A DNA stretch of 64,000 bases from JANXSS01 sp040385645 (GTDB taxonomy: Bacteria > Pseudomonadota > Gammaproteobacteria > Burkholderiales > Burkholderiaceae_D), in the NCBI GenBank assembly GCA_040385645.1, contig JAZKGZ010000015.1, positions 62,001 to 126,000 on the forward strand, written 5' to 3'. The translations under genes were made by a program, and so were the position numbers. The notes beneath the pieces are model-generated. The model was not told the DNA's origin. It searched no databases and saw only the letters and a list, made by a program, of their open reading frames with translations. Positions 36,374 to 45,961 of the stretch are shown one piece after another. The stretch's first letter is position 1; each line of letters starts with the position of its first letter.

Positions 36374-36376
36374 GGC

Positions 36377-37165
36377 TTAGCCCACTTTTTTGAGTGTGGC
36401 TGCCTGCGCAGATTGACTCGATGTCATCTCGCCCGATAGCAGTACGGCATGCAGATCGGCGGAAAAAGAGCGCACGTCTTCCATAGCGCGTTTGTTGCGG
36501 CGGATCAGGAAGTTGTAGCCTAATACTGCCGGCACCGCAACGGCCAAGCCGATGGCCGTCATAATCAAGGCCTCGCCGACCGGTCCGGCGACCTTGTCGA
36601 TGGATGCCTGGCCGGCGACGCCGATGGCTGTCAGGGCATGATAAATACCCCAGACGGTGCCGAAGAGTCCGATGAACGGCGCGGTCGACCCCACGGTGGC
36701 TAGAAATGCCAAGCCATCCTGCAGACGGCTATGTACCTTGTCGACCGCACGCTGAATCGACATCGTCACCCAGGTATGCAGATCGATCTTCTCCAACAAA
36801 GCACCGTCATGATGGCCGGTCGATTTTGCCGCGGTTTCAGCGATGTAGCGATACGGGCTGCCTGCCGCCAAAGTGGTGATGCCTTCCGGCACCGACGCCG
36901 ACTTCCAGAAATTGGCACGTGCAGCATTGGCTTGTCTGGATAGCCGGATTTGATCGAAGAGCTTGGTGATCAGAATGTACCAGCTACCCATCGACATCAA
37001 CACCAAAATGACCAACGTGCCGCGAGCTACCAGATCGCCGTCCCGCCAGAGCGCTTCGAGGCCGTAGGGATTAATCGGTGCCGGCGGGGTTTGCGCGCTC
37101 GCAGCGCTCGCCACAGCCAAAAGCACGGTTGCAATTAAAAAAGAAGTACGGTGTCGGAATAGCAT
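36377..37165 (-). CDS. exbB: ExbB/MotA/TolQ-family proton channel protein
   Basis: A protein of 262 residues with an N-terminal signal-like helix ending ASAQTPP, then three membrane helices. The conserved ExbB segment is FLATVGSTAPFIGLFGTVWGIYHAL and GPVGEALIMTAIGLAVAVPAVLGYN. It powers TonB with the proton gradient. A ribosome site (TTGGAG) precedes the ATG. It lies 80 bases after tonB. Confidence 0.93.
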   Translation of the reverse strand: MLFRHRTSFLIATVLLAVASAASAQTPPAPINPYGLEALWRDGDLVARGTLVILVLMSMGSWYILITKLFDQIRLSRQANAARANFWKSASVPEGITTLAAGSPYRYIAETAAKSTGHHDGALLEKIDLHTWVTMSIQRAVDKVHSRLQDGLAFLATVGSTAPFIGLFGTVWGIYHALTAIGVAGQASIDKVAGPVGEALIMTAIGLAVAVPAVLGYNFLIRRNKRAMEDVRSFSADLHAVLLSGEMTSSQSAQAATLKKVG

Positions 37166-37245
37166 GCTTGCTCCAAAAATTTAGAAATCGGTACAGTGGG
37201 AAGAAAGCGAAGTAACGGCGAAAAAATGACGAAGGAAATGATGAA

Positions 37246-37977
37246 TCAGCCATCCAGCTTCCAAACGTAGCGCATCTTGGTCCAGGATTCTTCCGGTTTG
37301 CCGTCCACCGAGCCCGGCTTGAATCTGCACAGGCTCAGGCCGGCACGTGCTGCATTATCCAGGTCGGGAAAACCACTGGAGCGATCGATTCGAGAATCGA
37401 TCACCCGGCCGTCGGTGCCTATTAAAAAAGCTAGTGTAACCGCGCCGGTCTCGCCCGCCCTTAACGACGAGCGCGGATAATCCGGCGTGCGACAGGCACT
37501 GGGGTCGACCAACGCGGCTATACGCACGGCCGATGGTGCAACCGACGGTGAAACAGGCGGCGCTGGCTGCAGCATCGGTTGCGGTGTGGTTGCCTGCGCC
37601 GTGGGTACCGAAGGTTCGACCGGTACCGCCGCTGCCGGTTGATCCACAGTTGGGCTTGCTGTCGGTATCGTCAATATCGGCGGTATTTGCGCTTGCCGGT
37701 CCGGTTTCGGCCGTGGTGCCGGTAGCGGTACCTTCGGCACCGGCCTAGCGGTGTTAGAAAGTTTGGTCGGGGAAGAGGGAAGCGTATCAGGCAAAAGCTG
37801 TGGTGCAAGTTTGGTTTGGGGAATCGGTCGCACCTCGAGCAGACGATCGGAGACGTCGATAACGGCGCGGGTCTGCCAAGTAGTAATTGCATAGCCCAAC
37901 AGCCCGTGCAGCGCGACGACTGCGACAAGTCCGGCGAACTGCATGCCTAGGTCTTTTCGGATCGATGAAAAATCCAT
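37246..37977 (-). CDS. tonB: TonB energy-transducing protein
   Basis: A protein of 243 residues from the ATG at 37977. An N-terminal membrane helix (FAGLVAVVALHGLLGYAI) is followed by a long Pro-rich spacer and a C-terminal TonB domain (YPRSSLRAGETGAVTLAFLIGTD... to SWTKMRYVWKLDG). It couples the inner-membrane motor to outer-membrane receptors. No TonB-dependent receptor gene lies in the window. A possible Fur half-site lies 54 bases upstream. Confidence 0.92.
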   Translation of the reverse strand: MDFSSIRKDLGMQFAGLVAVVALHGLLGYAITTWQTRAVIDVSDRLLEVRPIPQTKLAPQLLPDTLPSSPTKLSNTARPVPKVPLPAPRPKPDRQAQIPPILTIPTASPTVDQPAAAVPVEPSVPTAQATTPQPMLQPAPPVSPSVAPSAVRIAALVDPSACRTPDYPRSSLRAGETGAVTLAFLIGTDGRVIDSRIDRSSGFPDLDNAARAGLSLCRFKPGSVDGKPEESWTKMRYVWKLDG

Positions 37978-38020
37978 CTTCGCTTTCTGTAACAGCCGAG
38001 CAAAATACTGCCCAACCATT

Positions 38021-38040
38021 TCAATTAGGAATTATCATTG
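38021..38040 (-). promoter_or_regulatory. Weak candidate Fur box upstream of tonB
   Basis: On the tonB-sense strand this reads TGATAAT followed by a poor second half. One seven-base arm matches the Fur consensus TGATAATnATTATCA and the other does not. Iron control of tonB operons is common, but this match is weak. Confidence 0.3.
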
Positions 38041-38160
38041 CAGCCAGAATTAAGCGTGGATCGCCGTCGCGCATTATTATCCTCGAAATATTCGACACGA
38101 GTCCCGCGCTGCGCCTCGCACTGTACCTGTAAGGCACCGTTGGCGATCAAGAGGTTGTTG

Positions 38161-39969
38161 ATGAAGTGGAACGTCATGATGAAAAACACCATGTTGCGCT
38201 TGGCTGTGAGCGCGAGCCTGTTTGTGCTCCACACACTCGGGCATGCCGCCAGTCCAGCCGACCCTTCCAAGATTCTACGTGTAGCTTATGAAGGTGCCGA
38301 CGACGGCTTCGATCTGGTGCGCACTGCCAACGGCTATTCGGTGGGTGTCGGGCAAGCGATTTTCGACACGCTTTTAACCTACGACTATTTGGCCCGTCCG
38401 AGCAAGCTGGTGCCCAACGTGGTGGAAGCGATGCCGGACGTAGACGACGGCGGCAAGACTTATACTTTTCGTTTGAAAAAAGGCATATTGTTTACGCCCG
38501 ATCCAGCTTTCAAGGGCAAGCGCCGTGAGCTTGTCGCACAGGATTTTGCTTACTCGTTTAAGCGTTTCCTGGATCCGAAAAACCGTTCGCCGTCGATCGT
38601 TTTTTTGCAAAATAAGATCGTCGGTCTCGATGCCCTGGCCGAACAGGCTAAAAAAACCGGTCGTTTCGACTACGATGCGCCGGTCGCCGGCTTTGAGATT
38701 CCCGATCCCTACACGCTGCGCATTCGACTCAATGCACCGGACTACAATTTTTTGTATTCGATCGCCTATACCGGTTTAGGTGCCGTTGCGCGTGAAGTGA
38801 TCGAAGCCTATGGCGAACAAAGCGGCCAGCATCCGGTGGGCACCGGGCCTTACATGCTGAGCCAGTATCTGCCGCGCAGCAAGATCGTGTTGACTGCCAA
38901 TCCCGATTACCGCGGTTTCGTGTGGAATTTCGCGCCCAGCGGCGACCCGTGGGACGAACAGCTGATCCGCGAAATGCAAGGCAAGAAGATGCCACAGATC
39001 GGCCGCGTGGAGATTAGCGTGATCGAAGAAGAACAGTCCCGCTGGCTGGCATTTCAGGATAAACAGCTCGACATCGATAAACTGCCGCAGGTGGCCAGCG
39101 TATCGGTACTCGACGGTACCAAGCTCAAACCTGCGTTTGCCGAGCAGGGCATCAAACTGTACCGTCTGATCGAGCCGGAAATCACCTACTCGATGCTCAA
39201 CCAGCGCGATCCGGTAATCGGTGGCAGCAGCAAGGAACGCATCGCTCTGCGGCGGGCAATCCTGATGGCTTACGACGTGAAGGCGGAAATCACGCAAGTG
39301 CGTATGGGCCAGGCAATTCCGGTGCACAGCATCGTGCCGGCCGAAGTGCAGGGCCACGACCCCGGCTTTCGCAGTAGCCTTGCTTACGATCCAGTACTGG
39401 CCAACAAGCTGCTGGACCGTTTCGGTTACAAGCGTGGGGCAGACGGCTACCGCTCGCATCCGGATGGCTCACCCTTGGTGTTGCGAATTAATGGTGAGCC
39501 GAGTGCCACTTCCAAAGTCATCGCCGAGATCTGGAAGCGCGGCCTCGACCTGATCGGCTTGCGCGCAACTTTTCCGACGCAGAATTTTGCCGACAACTTG
39601 AAAGCGGCGACGCTGTGCAAGACCATGATCTGGGGCGGTGCCTGGCACGCCGATTATCCGGAGGGCGAGAATTTCGTGCAGCTTTTGTATGGTGCCAATG
39701 CCGGGCAGGGTAATCATTCGTGTTACGAGTCACCGGCTTACGATGCTTTATATAGAAAAATGCTGACCGTGCCGCCCGGTCCAGAGCGGTTGCCGTTATA
39801 TGCCCAGATGACGCGGCAGATGGAAGCCGATTCGGTCTGGGGCCTGCACGTTTCGCGGGTGCGTAACTGGCTGATCCGGCCCTGGGTCAAGGGTGTGAAA
39901 AAACACGCGTTCCTGCAATCCGAATGGGCATATATCGATATTGAGAAGCGTGATATTGAAAAACGCTGA
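38161..39969 (+). CDS. Peptide ABC transporter substrate-binding protein (family 5), first copy
   Basis: A protein of 602 residues from the ATG at 38161, which has a ribosome site AAGAGG; the frame opens upstream only from a TTG. The signal peptide ends near LGHAASPADP. The SBP_bac_5 fold follows, with segments YDYLARPSKLVPNVVEAMP and HPVGTGPYML. It delivers peptides to the OppBC-like permease encoded downstream. It is a clear paralogue of the next gene. Confidence 0.88.
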   Translation: MKWNVMMKNTMLRLAVSASLFVLHTLGHAASPADPSKILRVAYEGADDGFDLVRTANGYSVGVGQAIFDTLLTYDYLARPSKLVPNVVEAMPDVDDGGKTYTFRLKKGILFTPDPAFKGKRRELVAQDFAYSFKRFLDPKNRSPSIVFLQNKIVGLDALAEQAKKTGRFDYDAPVAGFEIPDPYTLRIRLNAPDYNFLYSIAYTGLGAVAREVIEAYGEQSGQHPVGTGPYMLSQYLPRSKIVLTANPDYRGFVWNFAPSGDPWDEQLIREMQGKKMPQIGRVEISVIEEEQSRWLAFQDKQLDIDKLPQVASVSVLDGTKLKPAFAEQGIKLYRLIEPEITYSMLNQRDPVIGGSSKERIALRRAILMAYDVKAEITQVRMGQAIPVHSIVPAEVQGHDPGFRSSLAYDPVLANKLLDRFGYKRGADGYRSHPDGSPLVLRINGEPSATSKVIAEIWKRGLDLIGLRATFPTQNFADNLKAATLCKTMIWGGAWHADYPEGENFVQLLYGANAGQGNHSCYESPAYDALYRKMLTVPPGPERLPLYAQMTRQMEADSVWGLHVSRVRNWLIRPWVKGVKKHAFLQSEWAYIDIEKRDIEKR

Positions 39970-39973
39970 TCGC

Positions 39974-41746
39974 ATGCTTCGCGTCTTCTGCCTTGCTGCC
40001 GTCGTCGCGACGATGGGTATGCAGCAAGCGACCGCAGCCGACCCGGCGAAAGTGTTGCGCACGGTATTTCCAGCGGCCGAATCCGGCTTCGACCCGGCGA
40101 TCATGCGCGATCTATATTCCGCCAAGGTCGTGCAGTCGATGTTCGAAACCCTGTTCACCTACGATTATCTTGCACGGCCGGCCAGGCTTGTGCCATTGAC
40201 CGCCGAGGCCTTGCCGGAAGTAAGCGTTGATGGCAGGATTTACACCATCCGCCTCAAAAAAGGCATTTATTTTCATCCCGATCCGGCCTTTGGCGAAACT
40301 CAGCGCGAGTTGGTCATGGCCGATTATGTGTACGCCTTTAAACGCCTGTTCGATCCAAAACTGGCGTCCCCGCACACCTGGCTGTTCGAAGGCAAAATTG
40401 AAGGCATGAGCGCAGTAGTCGAGCGTGCCAAGAACGCCGGCACCTTCGATTATGAAGCCAAGGTTGCCGGTCTCGAAGTGGTGGATCGATACACTTTGCG
40501 CATTCACCTCACACAGCCGGATTTCAATCTCGGCATGATTCTGGCGCATGAGCCCACTGCTGCTGTGGCGCGGGAAGTGGTAGAGAAATACCGCGACGAT
40601 TCGGGCCAGGTCATGAGCAACCCGGTCGGTACCGGCCCGTACCGGCTGGCCGAATGGGTGCGCGGCTCGAAGATTGTTTTGCAGGCAAACCCCGGCTATC
40701 GTGGTTCGGTATGGGATTTTAAAGCTGGCGACGACCCTGCGGACCAAAAGATCGTCGCGCAGATGCGGGGCAAGAAAATGCCGCAGATCGGCCGGGTCGA
40801 GATTGCGGTGATGGTCGAAGATCAATCGCGCTGGCTGGCATTCCAGGATGATCAGATCGACCTGTTCCAGCTCGAAGGGCCGCTGGCACCCAAGGCGTTG
40901 TCGAAAGGCGCGCTGCGGCCGGAACTGGCAGCGAGAGGTGTGCAGTTGTCGCGCATCGTCGATCCCGAAATCACGTATTACTACTGGAACATGAAAGACC
41001 CGGTATTAGGTGGACTGGCCAAGGAAAAAATCGCCCTGCGCCGTGCGATTTCGATGGCCCACAATGTGCAAGAGGATATCGATATCGTCTGGAGCGGCGA
41101 AGCGATTGCGCTGGCATATCCAATCCCTCCAGGTGTGGTCGGGCACGACCCGGCTTTCAAGACGAGCATTGCCTACGACCCTGCCGCCGCCAATGCGTTG
41201 CTGGAAAAATTCGGTTACCGCAAAGGTACGGATGGCTGGCGCACGCTACCCGGCGGTAAGCCTTTCACCATTACGTATTCGGCGCGGGCAGACGGCACCG
41301 GTCAGCAACAACTGGAACTCTGGCGCAAGACCTACACCTCGATCGGTATCCGCATGGTGAGCGACCGTCGGGTGTTTTCCGAGCTGCTGAAGGCGGAAAA
41401 AGCATGTCAGCTGCAAAGCCGCACCTCGCCGTGGATTGCCGATTACCCCGATGGCGACAATTTCATGCAGCTTTGGTACGGGCCCAACACCGGTCAGAAC
41501 AACAATGGCTGCGTACAGATACCGGAATACGATGCGTTGTACAAGTCTTCACAAAAATTGCCCGCCGGGCCGCAGCGCGACCAGTTGTATCGCAAGATGG
41601 CACGCATCATGGAAATTTATTCGGCGCAAAAAATGGGCTACGCCCGCTATCGCAACATGCTGGCACAGCCACGGGTGATCGGTTTCAAAAAGCATCCGAT
41701 TCTGCACGCGGAATGGATGCATTTCGATATCGAGCCGCGCAAGTGA
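39974..41746 (+). CDS. Peptide ABC transporter substrate-binding protein (family 5), second copy
   Basis: A protein of 590 residues from the ATG at 39974, 4 bases after the previous stop; a GTG at 39950 is also possible. A signal peptide ends near QQATAADP. It is colinear with its neighbour throughout: YDYLARPARLVPLTAEALP and NPVGTGPYRLAEW match the same places. The pair is a tandem duplication, now quite diverged, probably giving two ligand specificities for one transporter. Confidence 0.88.
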   Translation: MLRVFCLAAVVATMGMQQATAADPAKVLRTVFPAAESGFDPAIMRDLYSAKVVQSMFETLFTYDYLARPARLVPLTAEALPEVSVDGRIYTIRLKKGIYFHPDPAFGETQRELVMADYVYAFKRLFDPKLASPHTWLFEGKIEGMSAVVERAKNAGTFDYEAKVAGLEVVDRYTLRIHLTQPDFNLGMILAHEPTAAVAREVVEKYRDDSGQVMSNPVGTGPYRLAEWVRGSKIVLQANPGYRGSVWDFKAGDDPADQKIVAQMRGKKMPQIGRVEIAVMVEDQSRWLAFQDDQIDLFQLEGPLAPKALSKGALRPELAARGVQLSRIVDPEITYYYWNMKDPVLGGLAKEKIALRRAISMAHNVQEDIDIVWSGEAIALAYPIPPGVVGHDPAFKTSIAYDPAAANALLEKFGYRKGTDGWRTLPGGKPFTITYSARADGTGQQQLELWRKTYTSIGIRMVSDRRVFSELLKAEKACQLQSRTSPWIADYPDGDNFMQLWYGPNTGQNNNGCVQIPEYDALYKSSQKLPAGPQRDQLYRKMARIMEIYSAQKMGYARYRNMLAQPRVIGFKKHPILHAEWMHFDIEPRK

Positions 41747-41792
41747 GCAACTCTAAAACGCATCGGCAGTGCATTGCAAAAGGACGCGCGTC

Positions 41793-43868
41793 ATGAATTC
41801 TGAAACATTTGGCAGCCGTGGCTGCAATATCCGGACAAAGCTTTTGAAGGCCGCTTCAGCGCTAGCATTGTTAGCGGTGACACTTGCTGCGCCTGTGGCT
41901 GCAGCTACTGACGATAGTGGCAATAACAATAAAAAACACGCTCGGCCCACCATACCGCTGCTCGCCGCCGATGTTATTCCCGGCATGTGTGCCACCGGCC
42001 TGACGAACTTGCGTGCACAAGTCTCGACCATCGAGGCATTACCGCGTGCACGCTCCCGCGATGCCGGAAAAGTATTCAAAGAATGGAACGATCTGCAGAT
42101 CGCCCTGGAGGATTTGCAGGGACCTGTAGAAATATTGAACAACGTGTCGCCCGAACCGGCAACGCGCAGCAATGCGGAAAAATGTCTGGTCGAGATCAAT
42201 CGCTTTGCCACCGACCTGTTGCAAAGCGAGAAGCTCTATGCCCGCTTCAAGGCCATCAAGCCACGCGACGCTATCGAGGCCAAGCTGCGCAAGGATGCGC
42301 TTGAAAGTTTCGAAGACACCGGGGTGGCACTGCCGGCTGCCAAGCGCAAGCGGATGAATGCCCTTCTGGGTCGCCTCGATGAACTGAGCAAACAGTTTTC
42401 CCGTACCATCCGCGACAACAATACCAAACTGGTTTTTACACCGGAAGAGGTAAAAGGCTTGCCGGCTACTTATCTGAGCACTGCCAAACGCGACGAGCAG
42501 GGTAACTACCTTCTCGGCTTCGATTACCCGAGCTACAACCCTTTCATGGAGTACGCCGACGACGGCCAGGCGCGCAAGCGCTACCAAATCGCTTTTGCCA
42601 ATCGCGGTACACCGAAGAATCTGGAAACGCTGAAGGAGGCGATGGCATTGCGGCATGAAATGGCGGCGCTTTTCGGCCTGCCGAGCTTTGCCGATTTTGT
42701 CACACGTCGCAAGATGGCAGGCAATTCGGAGGTGGTGTACAAATTTCTCGATGAAGTCAGCGTCGCGGTCAAACAGGTCGAAGGACGTGAGCTGGACGAA
42801 CTGCGCGATTTCCGGGCCAGTGCCACCGGCCTCGCTCCCGCCGAAGCCAGAATCCAGCGCTGGGACATCAGTTACTGGCAGCAAAAGCTGAAAGCCCAGC
42901 GCTATGCCATCGACCAGAATGCCTTGCGCAAGTATTTTCCGAGCGATGCCGTGATCCCCTGGATCATGCAGGTCTCCAGCACGTTGTACGGCATCGAATT
43001 CCGGCAGGCCGAAGCGCCGGTATGGCATCCGGAAGTGCGCTATTTCGATGTGATCGATACCGCTACGAAAACACGCATCGCCGGCGTCTACCTCGACATG
43101 TTTCCCCGCGAAGGGAAATACGGCCACGCAGCGGTCTGGCCGATTCGCGGCTCCAGCACGCTGGCAAATCGTACGCCGATCGCCGTCATGGTGACCAACT
43201 TCGATCGTACCGGCCTGGACGGTGGCGAACTCGAAACCCTGGTGCATGAATTCGGCCATGTGTTACATGGCGTGTTGTCGCGCACGCGCTACCTTTCTCA
43301 ATCGGGTACCAGCGTCGAGCGCGATTTTGTCGAAGCGCCCTCGCAGATGTACGAAGAATGGGCCCGCGCGCTGGAACCGCTGGCAATGATTTCCAGCTTT
43401 TGCACCGCCACCTGTCCGACCGTCGATGAAGCGTTGGTCAAACGCCTGAATGCGGCGCACAACTATGGTCGCGGCATTCGCTATTCACGGCAGTTGCTGT
43501 ATGCCGGCTACGACATGAATATTCATGGCCGCACCGTCGGCGACCCGTTGCCGATGTGGGAGCGCATGGAAAGCGCCACGCTGCTGGGTCACACGCCCCA
43601 GACCCAGTTTCCAGGGCAGTTCGATCATTTGATGAATGGCTACGGCGCCGGTTATTACGGCTACATGTGGTCGGAAGTTTTGGCGCTGGACATGCTCTCG
43701 CGTTACGAAGGCAAGTTGATGAACCCGGCCGTCGGCATGCATTACCGAAACACGATCCTCTCCCGTGGCAGCGAAGCCAAAGGTGCAGACATGGTGCGGG
43801 CATTCCTGGGCCGTGATGCCGGTAGCAAGGCATTTTTCGATGAAATCTCCGGCCAGCGACTACGATGA
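41793..43868 (+). CDS. Exported M3-family oligopeptidase
   Basis: A protein of 691 residues from the ATG at 41793, which has a ribosome site AAAGGA. A signal-type hydrophobic stretch (LLKAASALALLAVTLAAPVAA) suggests export to the periplasm. The zinc motif LVHEFGHVLHGV (HExxH) lies near residue 486, with a third ligand expected further on at VEAPSQMYEEW. Thimet-type peptidases cut short peptides. Most bacterial M3 enzymes (OpdA) are cytoplasmic, so an exported copy inside a peptide-uptake operon is notable. Its stop overlaps the permease start by 4 bases. Confidence 0.9.
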   Translation: MNSETFGSRGCNIRTKLLKAASALALLAVTLAAPVAAATDDSGNNNKKHARPTIPLLAADVIPGMCATGLTNLRAQVSTIEALPRARSRDAGKVFKEWNDLQIALEDLQGPVEILNNVSPEPATRSNAEKCLVEINRFATDLLQSEKLYARFKAIKPRDAIEAKLRKDALESFEDTGVALPAAKRKRMNALLGRLDELSKQFSRTIRDNNTKLVFTPEEVKGLPATYLSTAKRDEQGNYLLGFDYPSYNPFMEYADDGQARKRYQIAFANRGTPKNLETLKEAMALRHEMAALFGLPSFADFVTRRKMAGNSEVVYKFLDEVSVAVKQVEGRELDELRDFRASATGLAPAEARIQRWDISYWQQKLKAQRYAIDQNALRKYFPSDAVIPWIMQVSSTLYGIEFRQAEAPVWHPEVRYFDVIDTATKTRIAGVYLDMFPREGKYGHAAVWPIRGSSTLANRTPIAVMVTNFDRTGLDGGELETLVHEFGHVLHGVLSRTRYLSQSGTSVERDFVEAPSQMYEEWARALEPLAMISSFCTATCPTVDEALVKRLNAAHNYGRGIRYSRQLLYAGYDMNIHGRTVGDPLPMWERMESATLLGHTPQTQFPGQFDHLMNGYGAGYYGYMWSEVLALDMLSRYEGKLMNPAVGMHYRNTILSRGSEAKGADMVRAFLGRDAGSKAFFDEISGQRLR

Positions 43869-44803
43869 CTTCCTATATCCTGCGACGTTTGTGGCAAATG
43901 CTGCCGACCATGTTCGGCGTGATTCTGCTGGTCTTCCTGTTATTTAACTGGGTCGGTGGCGACCCGGCCTATGTGTTGGCCGGCAAGATGTCGAACCCCG
44001 AACAGATCGCCAATATCCGGCGCCAGCTGGGCGTCGACCAGCCGGTCTATATCCAGCTTTGGATATTCATCAAGCAGATCGTTACAGCCGACTTCGGCAG
44101 TAGCTGGAGCACGGGCGAAACGGTGGCCAACATCATTTCCACCCGTCTCGGGCCGTCGCTCACCGTATTGATTCCGCTGACGATCCTGGAAACCGTGCTC
44201 GCCGTAGCACTAGCGCTGGGCATCGCCTTCGTGCGCGGCTCCCTGACCGACCGCGCCATCATGGTCGCCTGCACGGTGGGCATGTCGATCAGCATCCTGG
44301 TCTACATCATCGTCTTCCAATACTGGCTCGGCTACAAGCTCGGTTTGTTTCCGGTGCAGGGGTGGGGCGATAGCCTTGCGGAAAACCTGTTTCGCTATTC
44401 CCTGTTGCCGATTCTGATCGGTCTGGCGGTGAGCGTCGCGCCAAGCCTGCGCCTGTATCGCACCTTCGTGCTGGATGAAGTCAATCAGGACTACGTCCGC
44501 ACGGCCCGCGCAAAAGGGGTGTCCGAGCGTCGCATTCTCTGGGTCCATGTACTGAGAAATGCCGCCATACCGATCATTACCCATGTAATGTCGAATCTGC
44601 CCGCGTTGCTGATCGGCGCTTTCCTGATCGAGCGCTTCTTTTCGATTCCCGGTATCGGTCGCGAAGTGATTCTGGCGGTGGAGCGCAGCGATTTTCCGGT
44701 GATCAAGGCAATTACCGTCTATGTCGCGGCGGCCACGATGTTGTTCAACCTGCTGACCGATCTGATGTATCAAGCAGTCGATCCGCGCGTTGAATTGAAA
44801 TAG
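43865..44803 (+). CDS. Peptide ABC transporter permease, OppB-like
   Basis: A protein of 312 residues with about six membrane helices. The coupling segment DEVNQDYVRTARAKGVSERRI contains the EAA-type loop that contacts the ATPase. It starts within the stop of the M3 peptidase gene and is followed by the second permease after 9 bases. It probably takes oligopeptides supplied by the two binding proteins upstream. Confidence 0.92.
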   Translation: MTSYILRRLWQMLPTMFGVILLVFLLFNWVGGDPAYVLAGKMSNPEQIANIRRQLGVDQPVYIQLWIFIKQIVTADFGSSWSTGETVANIISTRLGPSLTVLIPLTILETVLAVALALGIAFVRGSLTDRAIMVACTVGMSISILVYIIVFQYWLGYKLGLFPVQGWGDSLAENLFRYSLLPILIGLAVSVAPSLRLYRTFVLDEVNQDYVRTARAKGVSERRILWVHVLRNAAIPIITHVMSNLPALLIGAFLIERFFSIPGIGREVILAVERSDFPVIKAITVYVAAATMLFNLLTDLMYQAVDPRVELK

Positions 44804-44812
44804 GAAACGTTC

Positions 44813-45952
44813 ATGGCTTCGATTCAAACGCACACTTCACCCGGCCTCTGGGCGCTTGCCTGGCGTAGACTGCGCGCAGACTGGGTGGCCATGGTTGCCC
44901 TGGCGGTGGTAGCGCTGTATCTGGTCGCGCTGGTGCTGTCGTCGGCAGGGTTGCTGGCGCAGGATTGGGAGGAAGAGGTCGGGGTCAATTACGCGCCGCC
45001 TTCGTTTCTTAAAGCTGCGCCGGTCGTTGCAGGCGCTGAAGGTGCAGCCGGCACCGGTGCCGTTGTGGACGGACCGCCCCCGCAAAACCCGCTCGACCCG
45101 ATCGGCGACGTGATCCGCGAACTGCGCGGCACTGCATCTGCTGCAGCCACTTCCGCAGCCACCGCGCCGGCTGCCGTCGACGACTACGGCATACCCGACC
45201 CGCTGCAAGAGGAACTCGATGAAATTCGGGCCGAGCTGGCCGGCAAGAATGCGGGTGCCGCAATCGTCAAGCGCGAAACCCTGCCTTTCGGTGCCGACAA
45301 ATGGGGCCACGACATCATAAAAAAAACCATCAAGGGCGCTGAAACCTCGATCGTCGTCGGCCTCGTCGCAGCACTGCTGGCGACATTCTTGGGCTCGTTG
45401 TTCGGCGCGATTGCCGGTTATTTCGGCGGCGTGGTCGACGATCTCTTCAACTGGTTCTACAGCATTTTCACCTCGGTGCCGTATCTGTTGCTTATACTGG
45501 CCGTGGCTGCGGTGTTGCAGCAAAAAGGCGTCTTGACGATCGTGCTGATCCTCGGCCTGACCGGCTGGACCGGCACCTTCCGGCTAGTGCGCGCCGAATA
45601 TCTGAAGCACAAGAATCGCGAGTATGTCTGGGCTGCGGATGCCATCGGTGCTTCGCATCTGCGCAAGATGTTTTCCCATATCTTTCCCAATGTCAGCCAT
45701 GTGGCGCTGGTGCAGGTATCGATTCTGGTGGTCGGTTTCATCAAGTCCGAAGTGATTCTGTCCTTTCTCGGCTTCGGCGTGCCGGTCGGTGTGGTGTCGT
45801 GGGGCAGCATGCTCAACGAAGCGCAGAACGAACTCATTCTCGGCAAATGGTGGCAGTTGGCTGCCGCCAGTTTCGCCATGGCGCTGCTGGTGACGGCGTT
45901 CTCATTGTTTACCGATGCCTTGCGCGATGCGCTCGACCCGAAGTTGAAATAG
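44813..45952 (+). CDS. Peptide ABC transporter permease, OppC-like, with an Ala-rich insertion
   Basis: A protein of 379 residues, longer than the usual roughly 300. After the first membrane helix (residues about 20-45) there is a low-complexity, Ala/Pro/Gly-rich periplasmic stretch of about 110 residues (about 55-155), followed by the normal OppC part (PFGADKWGHDIIKKTIKGAETSI). The EAA loop is EYVWAADAIGASHLRKM. The insertion is not required for the family fold. Confidence 0.9.
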   Translation: MASIQTHTSPGLWALAWRRLRADWVAMVALAVVALYLVALVLSSAGLLAQDWEEEVGVNYAPPSFLKAAPVVAGAEGAAGTGAVVDGPPPQNPLDPIGDVIRELRGTASAAATSAATAPAAVDDYGIPDPLQEELDEIRAELAGKNAGAAIVKRETLPFGADKWGHDIIKKTIKGAETSIVVGLVAALLATFLGSLFGAIAGYFGGVVDDLFNWFYSIFTSVPYLLLILAVAAVLQQKGVLTIVLILGLTGWTGTFRLVRAEYLKHKNREYVWAADAIGASHLRKMFSHIFPNVSHVALVQVSILVVGFIKSEVILSFLGFGVPVGVVSWGSMLNEAQNELILGKWWQLAAASFAMALLVTAFSLFTDALRDALDPKLK

Positions 45953-45961
45953 GAGCCGTCG

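Noticed and set aside
42039..43259. 406-codon open frame on the minus strand
   Set aside because: It lies wholly inside the M3 peptidase gene, has no family signature or ribosome site, and is a codon-bias shadow.
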